A stretch of 64,000 nucleotides of DNA from Micromonospora sp. CCTCC AA 2012012. GTDB lineage: Bacteria; Actinomycetota; Actinomycetes; Mycobacteriales; Micromonosporaceae. Both the position numbers and the translations under genes were made by a program. Below, one piece after another: positions 18,091 to 26,158 of the stretch (the stretch's first letter is position 1; each line of letters starts with the position of its first letter). The stretch covers positions 5,022,001-5,086,000 of the forward strand of contig NZ_CP159342.1 in the NCBI RefSeq assembly GCF_040499845.1. The letters are read 5' to 3'. The notes beneath the pieces were generated by a model, which worked only from the letters and a program-made list of their open reading frames with translations, was not told the DNA's origin and did not search any database.

Positions 18091-18129
18091 GTTGTGCCGG
18101 ACGCAGAATCGGACAGCACGGGAGTACGG

Positions 18130-18603
18130 ATGCTCAAGGGCTTCAAAGACTTCATCATGCGCGGCAACGTCGTCGACCTGGCGGTCGGTGTCGTCATCGG
18201 TGCCGCGTTCACGGGCGTGGTCACCCAGCTCACCAAGTCGTTCCTGGAACCGCTGGTCCGGGTGATCATCGTCCTGATCACCGGCAACCCCAAGGGCATC
18301 AGCGGCTCGACCCCGTCGTACCGGGGCATCCCGTTCGACTGGGTGGCCTTCATCAACGCGGTGATCACCTTCCTGCTCACCGCGGCGGCGCTGTACTTCC
18401 TGGTCGTCTACCCGATGAACCGGCTCGCCGAGCGGCGCAAGCGGGGCGAGGAGCCGCCGCCCGCGGCGCCGAGCGAGGAGGTCAAGCTGCTCACCGAGAT
18501 CCGCGACGCGCTCGTGGCGGGCGGGCAGTCGATCCCGGCGCAGCAGCGCGGCGCGCTGGACGACGTGCTGGGTCGCCGGCACGAGCCGCCGGCCACCCGC
18601 TGA
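18130..18603 (+). CDS. mscL: Large-conductance mechanosensitive channel MscL
   Basis: A 157-residue inner-membrane channel. The start MLKGFKDFIMRGNVVDLAVG is the family's conserved N-terminal amphipathic helix and first transmembrane helix; a second transmembrane helix lies at about residues 75-100, followed by a charged C-terminal helix (EEVKLLTEIRDAL). It opens under membrane tension to release solutes on osmotic downshock. ATG 18130 gives the canonical N-terminus; an upstream in-frame GTG at 18094 would add 12 residues that are not family-like. A strong hairpin follows 17 bp after the stop. Confidence 0.96.
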   Translation: MLKGFKDFIMRGNVVDLAVGVVIGAAFTGVVTQLTKSFLEPLVRVIIVLITGNPKGISGSTPSYRGIPFDWVAFINAVITFLLTAAALYFLVVYPMNRLAERRKRGEEPPPAAPSEEVKLLTEIRDALVAGGQSIPAQQRGALDDVLGRRHEPPATR

Positions 18604-18620
18604 CGGAGCACCAGCACACC

Positions 18621-18647
18621 GGCCCCTGTGGGATTCCCACAGGGGCC
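18621..18647 (+). terminator. Rho-independent-type hairpin after mscL
   Basis: GGCCCCTGTGGG and CCCACAGGGGCC form a perfect 12-bp stem with an ATT loop. There is no U-tract, as is common for actinobacterial terminators. It separates mscL from the LexA box and small gene that follow. Confidence 0.8.
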
Positions 18648-18655
18648 GACCCGTG

Positions 18656-18671
18656 TCGTACACATGTTCGA
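18656..18671. promoter_or_regulatory. LexA (SOS) box upstream of the 82-residue orphan gene
   Basis: TCGTACACATGTTCGA matches TCGAAC-N4-GTTCGA except for one base, the same exception as in the box at 4783. It is followed at once by TAGAGT (18672-18677), a -10 hexamer ending 6 bp before ATG 18684. LexA binding here should shut off the gene directly. Confidence 0.78.
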
Positions 18672-18683
18672 TAGAGTCCGCCC

Positions 18684-18932
18684 ATGGAACAGCGAAAGCA
18701 CTGGTGGAACGGGAAATGGGGACGGCTGGCCCGGCGGGACGTCTTCCTCCGGGCGGACGCGGACCGCTGGCACGTGGAGCAGCGGGCCGGCGGCGCCGAG
18801 GGGGTCTCCCAGTTCTACGAGTACGACAGCGTGGAGGAGGCCGAGGAGACCGTCCGGGCGCTGCTGGAGGGGCCGGACACCTGGCGCGAGCTCTCCCCCC
18901 GCCCACCGGGCGGCTGGACCCCGACCGTTTAG
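18684..18932 (+). CDS. Small SOS-controlled protein of unknown function
   Basis: An 82-residue protein, charged and tryptophan-rich at the N-terminus (KHWWNGKWGRLARRD), with an acidic middle (YDSVEEAEETVRALLEG). It has no signal peptide, no membrane segment and no recognised domain. The start is fixed by the TAGAGT -10 box 6 bp upstream (leaderless). The overlapping LexA box predicts DNA-damage induction. A basic W-rich face plus SOS control would suit a nucleic-acid or polymerase partner, but this is speculation. Isolated from mscL by a terminator. Confidence 0.75.
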   Translation: MEQRKHWWNGKWGRLARRDVFLRADADRWHVEQRAGGAEGVSQFYEYDSVEEAEETVRALLEGPDTWRELSPRPPGGWTPTV

Positions 18933-18961
18933 CCCCGGGGCGACCCGGGAACCGCGCCTGA

Positions 18962-19336
18962 ATGAACCAGCAGGGTACGCAGCAGGCCGTCATCTCCCGG
19001 GTCACCACCGGCATGCGGGTGGTCGACGCGACCGGCGCGGAGGTCGGCACCGTCGACCTGGTCCAGCGCGGCGACCCGACGGCGGTGACCGTGCAGGGCC
19101 CGCCGACCGCCGACCCGGGCAGCAGCCTCGACGAGCTGATCGCCTCGACCGCCGTCGAGGAGCCCGACGTACCGGCCGACCTGGCCGCCCGGCTGCTGCA
19201 CAGCGGCTACCTGAAGGTCTCCACCGAACTGGCCCGCACCGGCGCGGTCTACGTCCTCGCCGACCGCATCACCACCGTCACCGACCACGAGGTACGCCTC
19301 GACGTCCCCGCCGCCGACCTCCCCGAGCAGGAGTAG
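18962..19336 (+). CDS. PRC-barrel/DUF2171-like small protein
   Basis: A 124-residue soluble protein. The N-terminal half has the pattern of a PRC-barrel or DUF2171 strand pair (GMRVVDATGAEVGTVDLV), and the C-terminal half repeats it in GYLKV and DRITTVTDHEVRLDVP. Proteins with this pattern are common and uncharacterised in actinobacteria; some bind photosystem or RNA-processing partners in other phyla, but no specific role can be given. It starts 29 bp after the SOS-linked gene, close enough to share its transcript. Confidence 0.7.
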   Translation: MNQQGTQQAVISRVTTGMRVVDATGAEVGTVDLVQRGDPTAVTVQGPPTADPGSSLDELIASTAVEEPDVPADLAARLLHSGYLKVSTELARTGAVYVLADRITTVTDHEVRLDVPAADLPEQE

Positions 19337-19429
19337 CCGGCCGGGCGGAACCTCGCCGGAACCCGAGGGCCGCCCGACGCGTCGGATCGGCGAGCGCCGC
19401 ACCCGGCGGCGGTACGGACGGGGGTTCCG

Positions 19430-19813
19430 ATGCGGAGAACAGTTCTGCCGGTGACGGCGATGGTGCTGGCGGCGGCCCTGGCGGGTTGCCAGGGCGCGGA
19501 TCCGGTGGCCGGGCCTGGCACCCCGCCCCCGTCGACCGCCCGGGCCGCCGCGTACCCGGTCCGGGAACTGCCGTTCACGCTCTACACGCACTGCGGCGTC
19601 AACGAGGTCAGCATCGAGGGCCGGTGGTACGACGCCGTCGCGCCGCTCTCCGACGGCAACGGCAACCCACCGCCGGACTGGGACCACCTGTTCCAGGAGG
19701 GCACGATGCGGCTGACCTCGCCCACCGAGGCGGAGTTCCACGACTCCGCCGGGCACGTCGTCACGTTCCGGCTCCGCCCCGGCGCCACCGAACCGCGGAT
19801 GATCTGCGCCTGA
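19430..19813 (+). CDS. Secreted lipoprotein of unknown function
   Basis: A 127-residue protein with a lipoprotein signal: basic MRR, hydrophobic stretch and lipobox LAGC, cleaved before Cys 20. The mature part begins with a Pro/Ala-rich linker and has a small beta-rich domain (LYTHCGVNEVSIEGRWYDAV, then RLTSPTEAEFHDSAGHVVTFRLRP), ending in a second cysteine next to the C-terminus (MICA). The two mature-domain cysteines could form a disulfide. This type of small lipoprotein is widespread in Micromonosporaceae by my recollection, with no known role. Confidence 0.75.
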   Translation: MRRTVLPVTAMVLAAALAGCQGADPVAGPGTPPPSTARAAAYPVRELPFTLYTHCGVNEVSIEGRWYDAVAPLSDGNGNPPPDWDHLFQEGTMRLTSPTEAEFHDSAGHVVTFRLRPGATEPRMICA

Positions 19814-19854
19814 CCGGGGCCCCTACCCCGGCCAGGCACTCTAGGGTGGCTCGC

Positions 19855-20127
19855 ATGTGGATGGTTATCGGAGAGCAGCACGGCACGCCGGCCGACCCCG
19901 ACGAGCGGGCCGCCCAGTTCGCGCACATGGCCGAGGTGACCCGGCAGAGCCCCGGCTTCGTGCGCGGCTGGTGGGGCGCGGACGACGACGACCAGAGCCT
20001 CGGCCACGCCCTGGTCATCCTCGACTCGCTGGAGAACGCCCGCGGGCTGCGTCGGATGGTCGAGGAGAACGTCACCGGCGTACGCCTGCGGATCATGGAG
20101 ATCGGCGTGGCCGTACCGGCGTCCTGA
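19855..20127 (+). CDS. ABM-like small protein
   Basis: A 90-residue protein resembling the ferredoxin-like antibiotic biosynthesis monooxygenase (ABM) fold: MWMVIGEQHG strand, helix with RAAQFAHMAEVTRQSPGF, strand GHALVILDSLENA, helix and final strand RLRIMEIGVAV. No catalytic residues can be assigned. A TAGGGT -10 box at 19842-19847 ends 7 bp before the ATG, so the mRNA is probably leaderless. It converges on benE with only 2 bp between the stops. Confidence 0.7.
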   Translation: MWMVIGEQHGTPADPDERAAQFAHMAEVTRQSPGFVRGWWGADDDDQSLGHALVILDSLENARGLRRMVEENVTGVRLRIMEIGVAVPAS

Positions 20128-20129
20128 CC

Positions 20130-21341
20130 TCAGCGGACGGTCAGCGGCCGCTCGTCGGGGGCCGCCGCCCGGTCGGACGGCGCCTCGGCGGCCGGTCGGC
20201 GGCGGCGGAACAGCAGCAGCATCAGCCAGCCCGCGAGCAGCCCCCAGAAGGCCCCGCCGACGCCGAGCAGGCTCACCCCGGACGCGGTGACCACCAGGGT
20301 GACCACGGCTGCCTCCCGGGTGTCCGGCGCGGCGACGGCGGCCGACACCGCGCCGGCCAGCGCGGCGAGCAGGGCGAGCCCGGCCACCGCCTCGACCAGG
20401 ATCGGCGGGGAGAGCAGCACCAGGGCGGTCGCCGCGCCCGCGCCGAGGCCGAGCAGGGCCATCCCGATCCCGGCGGTGACCGAGGCGATCCAGCGGCGGT
20501 CGGGGTCCGGGTGGGCGTCCGGGCCGGCAGCCAGCGCGGCGGTGATCGCGGCGAGGTTCACCGCGTGCCCGCCGGCCGGTGCGCCGAGCGCGCTGGCGAG
20601 CCCGGTGACCCGGAGCGCGGAGCCGAGCGGCGCGCGGTAGCCGTAGCCGGCGAGCACGGCCATCCCGGGGACGTTCTGCGCGGCCATGGTGACCAGGAAG
20701 AGCGGCAGGGCGAGCCCGACGACGGCGGAGACCGTCCAGGCCGGCGCGGTGAGTTCCACGACCGGCGCCAGGTGTACGCGGCCGGGGGCGGGAGCGGTCA
20801 GCGCGATGCCGACCGCCGCGACGGCGAGGGCGGCGGGTACGGCCCAGCGACGGGCGAAGCGGTGCAGGAGCAGCCAGGTGACCACCACCGGCCCGGCGAG
20901 GCGGGGCACCTCCACCAGTGCCCGGACGGGCGCGGTGCAGAGCGGCAGGAGCACCCCGGCGAGCATGGCGCTGGCGAGCGGCGCGGGGATCGCGGCGACC
21001 GCCCGACCGAGCGCCGGGACCAGCCCCGCCGTCACGATCAGCAGGCCGGTGACGAGGAACGCGCCGACGGCGGCCGGCCAGCCGCCGGGCACCGGACCGG
21101 TGGCGACCAGCAGCGCCGCCCCGGGGGTGGACCAGGCGATGGCCATCGGCAGCCGGTGTCGCAGCCCCAGCCAGACGGCACAGAGCCCGGCGGCCACGCA
21201 GAGCACGAGCAGCCCGGAGGCGGCCTGCGCGTCGCTGGCGCCGACCGCGCGCAGGCCGGCGAGGACCACGGTGAACGAGCTGGCGAAGCCCACCAGCGCC
21301 GTCACCACGCCGGCCAGCACCGGTTGCAGTCGCCCCGCCAT
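20130..21341 (-). CDS. benE: BenE-family benzoate/H+ symporter
   Basis: A 403-residue integral membrane protein with about 12 hydrophobic segments, full length for the family. BenE signatures are visible: AWSTPGAALL near residue 70, PQNIPG-like AAQNVPGMAVL, and GAPAGGHAVNLAAITAA. BenE proteins import benzoate or related aromatic acids by proton symport; no aromatic catabolic genes are nearby, so the substrate could be another compound. Start ATG 21341 has a G-rich ribosome site. The divergent XRE-cupin regulator and the perfect palindrome between them indicate local control. Confidence 0.9.
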   Translation of the reverse strand: MAGRLQPVLAGVVTALVGFASSFTVVLAGLRAVGASDAQAASGLLVLCVAAGLCAVWLGLRHRLPMAIAWSTPGAALLVATGPVPGGWPAAVGAFLVTGLLIVTAGLVPALGRAVAAIPAPLASAMLAGVLLPLCTAPVRALVEVPRLAGPVVVTWLLLHRFARRWAVPAALAVAAVGIALTAPAPGRVHLAPVVELTAPAWTVSAVVGLALPLFLVTMAAQNVPGMAVLAGYGYRAPLGSALRVTGLASALGAPAGGHAVNLAAITAALAAGPDAHPDPDRRWIASVTAGIGMALLGLGAGAATALVLLSPPILVEAVAGLALLAALAGAVSAAVAAPDTREAAVVTLVVTASGVSLLGVGGAFWGLLAGWLMLLLFRRRRPAAEAPSDRAAAPDERPLTVR

Positions 21342-21362
21342 CCGTTCCCCCCACCGCCCGGC

Positions 21363-21380
21363 CGTTCCGTTTACGGAACG
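21363..21380. promoter_or_regulatory. Perfect palindromic operator between benE and the XRE-cupin gene
   Basis: CGTTCCGT, TT, ACGGAACG: two perfect 8-bp arms around 2 bp, lying 21 bp upstream of benE and 23 bp upstream of the regulator. The position and symmetry suit the dimeric XRE-cupin protein encoded next door, controlling benE and itself. Confidence 0.7.
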
Positions 21381-21403
21381 ACGACGTGTAGCACCATAGC
21401 GGC

Positions 21404-21952
21404 ATGGCGACGCCCTCCACAGCTCCGGACCCAGCCCTCGGGACGGTCGGCCCCCGGATCCGCGCGCTCCGCGAGGAGCGGGGCATGTCGCTGTCCACCC
21501 TGGCCCGGCTCGCCGGCGTCGGGAAGGCCACCCTCTCCGGCCTGGAGAACGGCACCCGCAACCCCACCCTGGAGACCCTGTACGCCGTCACCGCCCAGCT
21601 CGGCGTGCCGCTCACCGCCGTGCTCTCCGGCCCGGCCGAGACGCCGACCGTGCGGGGCGCGGCGGTCGGCGCCACCCTGCTGGAGGTCTTCTCCGACACC
21701 GACGCGACCTACGAGCTCTACCGGATGCGGGTCAGCCCCGGCCCGGCGCAGCTCTCCCCCGCGCACCAGCCCGGCGTCACCGAACACGTCACCGTCTTCT
21801 CCGGGGTGCTGCGCGCCGGCCCGGTGGACGCCCCGCTGACCGCCGGCCCCGGCGGCTATCTGCGCTGGAACTCCGACGTGCCGCACAGCTACGCCGCCGT
21901 CGGCGACGAACAGGTCCGCGCCAGCCTGCTGCTGCGCTACCCGCGCCGCTGA
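21404..21952 (+). CDS. XRE-family regulator with cupin sensor domain
   Basis: A 182-residue regulator. The helix-turn-helix spans residues about 15-70 (IRALREERGMSLSTLARLAGVGKATLSGLENG), and the cupin_2 domain spans about 85-180 (HVTVFSGVLRAGP, GGYLRWNSDVPHSY). This architecture (PuuR/SutR-like) commonly represses a neighbouring uptake or catabolic gene and responds to its substrate. It is divergent from benE with a perfect palindrome in the 62-bp gap, so it most likely controls benE. Confidence 0.92.
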   Translation: MATPSTAPDPALGTVGPRIRALREERGMSLSTLARLAGVGKATLSGLENGTRNPTLETLYAVTAQLGVPLTAVLSGPAETPTVRGAAVGATLLEVFSDTDATYELYRMRVSPGPAQLSPAHQPGVTEHVTVFSGVLRAGPVDAPLTAGPGGYLRWNSDVPHSYAAVGDEQVRASLLLRYPRR

Positions 21953-22081
21953 CCGCCGCCCCGCCGGTCAGCGCGGCGCGATGATTCATCGATGTAATCA
22001 AGTTCGTAGTCACCATGAGGACCGACCGGAGGGTGGACGCCGACACCGGAGCCGGAGCGCCGGCGGCCAGGCCGTGGCCGC

Positions 22082-23125
22082 TCAGCCGGGCGGCGCGGCC
22101 ACCGGCAGCCGATGGCGTACGGCCCAGAGGGCGGCCTCGGTGCGGGACGCCGAGCCGGTCTTGCGGAGCAGGTTCGACACGTGCACGGTGACCGTACGCA
22201 CCGAGATGCCGAGCGCCCGCGCCGCCTGCTTGTTCGACATCCCGGCGACCAGACAGCCGAGCACCTCGATCTCCCGGCCGGTCAGCTCGGCGTCCGGCGG
22301 GGTCGCCGGGCGGGGCACCGCCGGGCGCAGGTGCCCCAGCAGGTGCGCCGGCAGCGGCTCGTGCAGCAGGCCGTCCGGGCCCCGGCCGGCGTGCGCGGCG
22401 AGCAGCTCGGTCAACGCGTACGGGTTGCCGCCGGTGCGCCGCCAGACGGCGGTGACCACCGGCTCGGCGGGGCGGCTGCCGTCGTACACCTGGGTCAGCA
22501 CCTCGGCCACCTCGGCGGGGGTGAGCGGGGCGAGATGCTGGCGCACGGCGCCGCGTACCCCGCAGAGGCGCGCCAGGACGCGGACCGCGAGGTCCGGCGC
22601 CACCGCGTCGGCCGGCGGCCGGGTCGCCACCACCAGCAGGGCCGGCAGCTGCGGGGTGACGGCCAGCTCGCAGAGCAGGTTGAGGCTCGCCGGGTCGAGG
22701 GCGTGCAGGTCCTCCACCACCAGCACCGCCGGGCCCGCGCCGACCAGCAACCGCACGGTACGCACGGCGAGTCGCAGCAGGGTGCCCGGTGCGTAGCGTT
22801 CGCGCGGCGCGGTCGGCTGCTGGGCGAGCCACGCCAGCGCGTCGGGCGGCAGATCCAGATCGGTGGTGTCCCGACCGCTGAGCACCGCCGCCAACCAGTC
22901 GTACGGGGCCGGGTCGTGCATCCGCGCGGCCCCCGCCAGCAGCACGGCGGGACGCGGCGCGAAGCGCTCCAGAGCGGCCCCGACCAGCAGAGACTTCCCC
23001 ACCCCGGCGGCCCCGGTGATCACCGTGACGGCTGCCGAGGGGCGGCCGCCGGCGGTCACGGTGGACCACGCCCGGTCGAGCTCGGCAAGCTCGCCGGCGC
23101 GCCCGACCATGGACACCGGCAACAT
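22082..23125 (-). CDS. Compact LuxR regulator with STAND-type AAA ATPase domain
   Basis: A 347-residue protein combining an ATPase (Walker A GAAGVGKS near residue 40; Walker B LVVEDLHALD near 145) with a C-terminal LuxR helix-turn-helix (LTGREIEVLGCLVAGMSNKQAARALGI, about residues 280-330). LAL-type regulators usually exceed 850 residues with a TPR middle; here the middle is missing, and the protein goes almost directly from ATPase to HTH. Start ATG 23125 is supported by TAGGGT at 23138-23133 ending 7 bp upstream. An inverted repeat overlaps that -10, suggesting autoregulation. The target is unknown; the divergent PP2C gene is a candidate. Confidence 0.88.
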   Translation of the reverse strand: MLPVSMVGRAGELAELDRAWSTVTAGGRPSAAVTVITGAAGVGKSLLVGAALERFAPRPAVLLAGAARMHDPAPYDWLAAVLSGRDTTDLDLPPDALAWLAQQPTAPRERYAPGTLLRLAVRTVRLLVGAGPAVLVVEDLHALDPASLNLLCELAVTPQLPALLVVATRPPADAVAPDLAVRVLARLCGVRGAVRQHLAPLTPAEVAEVLTQVYDGSRPAEPVVTAVWRRTGGNPYALTELLAAHAGRGPDGLLHEPLPAHLLGHLRPAVPRPATPPDAELTGREIEVLGCLVAGMSNKQAARALGISVRTVTVHVSNLLRKTGSASRTEAALWAVRHRLPVAAPPG

Positions 23126-23135
23126 TTCTCACACC

Positions 23136-23153
23136 CTACGCAGTAGTGCGTAG
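23136..23153. promoter_or_regulatory. Inverted repeat in the LuxR/PP2C divergent promoter
   Basis: CTACGCA, GTAG, TGCGTAG: perfect 7-bp arms. The left arm overlaps the TAGGGT -10 box of the leaderless LuxR gene, and the whole site is 36 bp upstream of the PP2C start. A likely operator for the LuxR protein or another dimeric factor. Confidence 0.6.
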
Positions 23154-23189
23154 AGACGGCGGCAGGGTCTTCTTGGCAAGCTTGTCCCC

Positions 23190-23909
23190 ATGACGCTGAT
23201 CCTCCGCTCCGCCATCCTCAACGATGTCGGCCTCGTCCGGACCAACAACGAGGACTCCGCCCTCGCCGGTGACCGCCTGGTGGCGGTGGCCGACGGCATG
23301 GGCGGGCTGCCCGCCGGCGAGGTGGCGAGCGAGATCGTCATCCGCATCCTGGACGAGCTGACCCCGCCGACCGTGCCGGACGAGGCCGCCGACGCGCTGC
23401 GCGCCGTGGTGAGCACCGCCAACCAGCGGATCCGCGCGGCCATCACCGTGGACCCGGCCCGCGACGGCATGGGTACGACGCTGACCGCCGCCCTGCTCGC
23501 CGGGGACACCCTGGTCCTCGCCCAGGTCGGTGACTCCCGCTGCTATCTGCTGCGCGACGGGGAACTGACCCAGCTCACCCGGGACGACACCTTCGTCCAG
23601 GCGCTGGTCGACCAGGGGGCGCTCTCCCCCGACCAGGCCCGGCACCACCCGCAGCGGTCGCTGGTGACCCGGGCCGTGCAGGGCTCCGACGCGCCCCCGG
23701 CGGTCGGCGTGCTCACCGTCTTCCCCGGCGACCGGCTGCTGCTGTGCAGCGACGGCCTCTCCGACTACGTGGAGGACAGCGCCATCGCCGCCGCCCTCGG
23801 CACGTACGGCGACCGCCAGCAGTGCGGGGAGCAGTTGGTCAAGCTCGCGCACCAGGCCGGCGCGCCGGACAACGTGACCGTCGTCGTCTCCGACCTGACG
23901 ACGGCCTGA
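23190..23909 (+). CDS. PP2C-family Ser/Thr protein phosphatase
   Basis: A 239-residue stand-alone PP2C (PPM) domain, close to the catalytic domain of PstP/PrpC. Canonical metal and phosphate motifs are present: RTNNEDS, ADGMGG, GMGTTLTAAL, VGDSRCYLLRDG, LVTRAVQG, LLLCSDGLSD and the final DNVTVVV. No membrane anchor follows, so it is cytoplasmic, unlike PstP. It would reverse Ser/Thr kinase action; no kinase gene is in the window. It may be co-regulated with the divergent LuxR protein. Confidence 0.92.
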   Translation: MTLILRSAILNDVGLVRTNNEDSALAGDRLVAVADGMGGLPAGEVASEIVIRILDELTPPTVPDEAADALRAVVSTANQRIRAAITVDPARDGMGTTLTAALLAGDTLVLAQVGDSRCYLLRDGELTQLTRDDTFVQALVDQGALSPDQARHHPQRSLVTRAVQGSDAPPAVGVLTVFPGDRLLLCSDGLSDYVEDSAIAAALGTYGDRQQCGEQLVKLAHQAGAPDNVTVVVSDLTTA

Positions 23910-23965
23910 CGGACCGAACCCGCCGATCGAGTTGCGGGGGTCCACGGGGCGGGTTGGGATGGGGA

Positions 23966-25162
23966 ATGCCCATCCGCCGGTTGACCGCCCGGGACCGCCT
24001 CACCACCAGCTTCCCGCTCCAGGCGTACGCCTTCGAGGCGTCGCCGCTGTCGGCGTCCCGGGTGAAGGAGTTCCGCGGCTACCTGCCCTACAACGCGGGC
24101 AACCGGACGCTGGTCGCCGACGAGGCCGGTACGCCGGTGGCCGCCGCCTCGGCGATCCCGATGCGGCAGAACCTGCGCGGTCGGGTGCTGCCGATGGCCG
24201 GTGTCGCCGGGGTGGCCACCCATCCGCTGGCCCGGCGGCGCGGGCACGTCCGGACGCTGCTGCACCAGCTCCTCGACGAGGTGCGCGACGAGGGGCACCG
24301 GCTGACCGCGCTGCACCCGTTCCGGGCGTCCTTCTACGAGCGGTTCGGCTATGTCGGGCTGCCCCGGCCCCGGACGGCGGTCTTCTCCCCGGCCGACCTG
24401 GCCCCGCTGCTCGCCGCCGACCTGCCGGACGAGCTGGGTTGGGAGCAGATCGGCACGGGCTACCAGACGTGGCGCGCGTTCACCGAACGCTGCCTGGCCG
24501 ACCGGCACGGGTTCGCGGTCTTCCCCGACTTCCGGGCCGTCGGGCTGCGGGACCGGGACGACCGCTGGCTGGTCACCGCCGTCCGCGACGGCTACACGGT
24601 CGGCGCGGTCACCTACCGGATCGACGACCACGGGGGTGAGCTGATCGCCGACGACCTGCTCGCCACCGACCCGTACGCGCGGGCCTCGCTGCTGCAGTTC
24701 TTCGCCCGGCACGTCGACCAGGTGGCCACGATCCGGGTGCAGTTGCCCGCCGACGAGCTGCCCGAGCTGTGGCTCACCGACCTGGCGGTGCACGTCGAGG
24801 CCCGGATCTCCCGGCCCGGTTCGCCGGCGCCGATGGCCCGGCTGCTGTCGCTGGACGCGCTGGCCGGCCTGCCCGCCGGGGCGGGACGGGTCGTCGTGGA
24901 GCTGGTCGGCGACCGTTGGCTGGCCGGCCGGCACCTGCTCGACGGGGCCACCGGGCACCTGGAGCTGGTCGACGCGGCCTCCGCCGGGGGCGGCGTACCG
25001 ACCGCGACGCTGACCGCGGCCGGGCTCTCCGCCCTGGCGTACGGGGTGCTCGACCCGGCGGAGGTGGCCATCCGGGGACTGGGCGAGGTGCCCGTGGACG
25101 CGGCGGCGGAGCTGCGCCGGATCTTCCCCCGCGAACTGCCCTACCTCTTCGCCGACTTCTGA
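23966..25162 (+). CDS. Eis-like GNAT N-acetyltransferase
   Basis: A 398-residue Eis-type protein: two GNAT-like domains and a C-terminal SCP2-like domain, full family length. The acetyl-CoA segment is VLPMAGVAGVATHPLARRRGHV, and the phrase SFYERFGYV is a family hallmark. The chain ends in phenylalanine (LFADF), and in characterised Eis the C-terminal carboxylate takes part in catalysis. Mycobacterial Eis acetylates aminoglycosides at several positions and also protein lysines; the natural substrate here is unknown. ATG 23966 is the first good start. Confidence 0.9.
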   Translation: MPIRRLTARDRLTTSFPLQAYAFEASPLSASRVKEFRGYLPYNAGNRTLVADEAGTPVAAASAIPMRQNLRGRVLPMAGVAGVATHPLARRRGHVRTLLHQLLDEVRDEGHRLTALHPFRASFYERFGYVGLPRPRTAVFSPADLAPLLAADLPDELGWEQIGTGYQTWRAFTERCLADRHGFAVFPDFRAVGLRDRDDRWLVTAVRDGYTVGAVTYRIDDHGGELIADDLLATDPYARASLLQFFARHVDQVATIRVQLPADELPELWLTDLAVHVEARISRPGSPAPMARLLSLDALAGLPAGAGRVVVELVGDRWLAGRHLLDGATGHLELVDAASAGGGVPTATLTAAGLSALAYGVLDPAEVAIRGLGEVPVDAAAELRRIFPRELPYLFADF

Positions 25163-25221
25163 GCCGGTCTCCTTTTTCACAGTCCGGTTTTCCGATGGGG
25201 GCCTCGGGTACGGTCCTGCGA

Positions 25222-25971
25222 ATGCCGGAATGGTTGCAAGCTGGTGCCTGGGGCCTGTTGGCCGGTTCCGCCCTGTTGATCGGGGCCGTCGCCGGATACT
25301 TCACCCGAATACCTCGCAAGATCATTGCGTCGATCATGGCCTTCGGCGCGGGCGTGCTGCTTTCCGCCGTCTCGTTCGAGCTGATCGCCGAGGCGCACGA
25401 GCAGGGCGGCCTGCTGCCCACCGCGATCGGCGCGGCGGTCGGCGCGCTCACGTACACCGGGGCGAACGTCCTGCTGGCCCGGCGCGGCGCCCGGCACCGT
25501 AAGCGCTCCAGCGACGTACAACCCTCCGAACAGGAGCAGCCCGGCTCCGGCAGCGCGATCGCCGTCGGCGCGCTCCTCGACGGCATCCCCGAGTCGGTGG
25601 TGATCGGCGCGAGCCTGCTCACCGGCGGCCCGGTCAGCCTGGTCACCGTGATCGCGGTCTTCCTGAGCAACGTGCCGGAGGGCCTCTCCAGCGCCGCCGG
25701 CATGCGCCTGGCCGGCCGCACCAAGCAGTACGTCTTCCTGCTCTGGACGGCGATCGCCCTGATCAGCGGCGCGGCGGCGCTGGCCGGCTACACGCTGCTG
25801 GGCGGGGCCCCGCCGGAGGTGCTGGCCACCATCACCGCGCTGGCGGCGGGCGCGATCCTCGCGATGATCACCGACACCATGGTCCCGGAGGCGTTCGACG
25901 ACGCCCACCTCCTGGTCGGCCTGATCACCGTCCTGGGCTTCCTGGTCGCCTTCGCCCTCTCCCACACCTGA
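25222..25971 (+). CDS. ZIP-family metal permease
   Basis: A 249-residue membrane protein with about eight helices. The ZIP core is recognisable in helices 4 and 5 (LLDGIPESVVIG and LSNVPEGLSSA). The usual HN before IPEG in helix 4 is DG here, so metal selectivity may differ from classic zinc transporters. A hydrophilic loop (RKRSSDVQPSEQEQ) precedes the core. ATG 25222 is chosen because TACGGT (25209-25214) ends 7 bp upstream, pointing to a leaderless start. The stop codon lies inside the first copy of the tandem repeat that follows. Confidence 0.88.
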   Translation: MPEWLQAGAWGLLAGSALLIGAVAGYFTRIPRKIIASIMAFGAGVLLSAVSFELIAEAHEQGGLLPTAIGAAVGALTYTGANVLLARRGARHRKRSSDVQPSEQEQPGSGSAIAVGALLDGIPESVVIGASLLTGGPVSLVTVIAVFLSNVPEGLSSAAGMRLAGRTKQYVFLLWTAIALISGAAALAGYTLLGGAPPEVLATITALAAGAILAMITDTMVPEAFDDAHLLVGLITVLGFLVAFALSHT

Positions 25972-26119
25972 CCCACCCCTCCCTCCGCGCCCCCACCCCC
26001 GGCGCGCACCCCTCCTCCCTGACCCACCCCTCCCCTCCGCGCCCCCACCCCCGGCGCGCGCCCCTCTTCCCTGACCCACCCCTCCCCTCCGCGCCCCCAC
26101 CCCCGGCGCGCGTCTTCCC
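25969..26119. repeat. Three tandem copies of a ~51-bp C-rich unit
   Basis: The unit begins TGACCCACCCCTCCCCTCCG and runs to a GGCGCGC-containing end. Copies are at 25969-26019 (51 bp), 26020-26071 (52 bp) and 26072-26119 (48 bp), with a fragment after. The first copy supplies the TGA stop of the ZIP gene, so duplication started from the gene end. Confidence 0.9.
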
Positions 26120-26158
26120 TGACCCACGCCGACCTGACGCCCCGCCACACCTCGTCCG

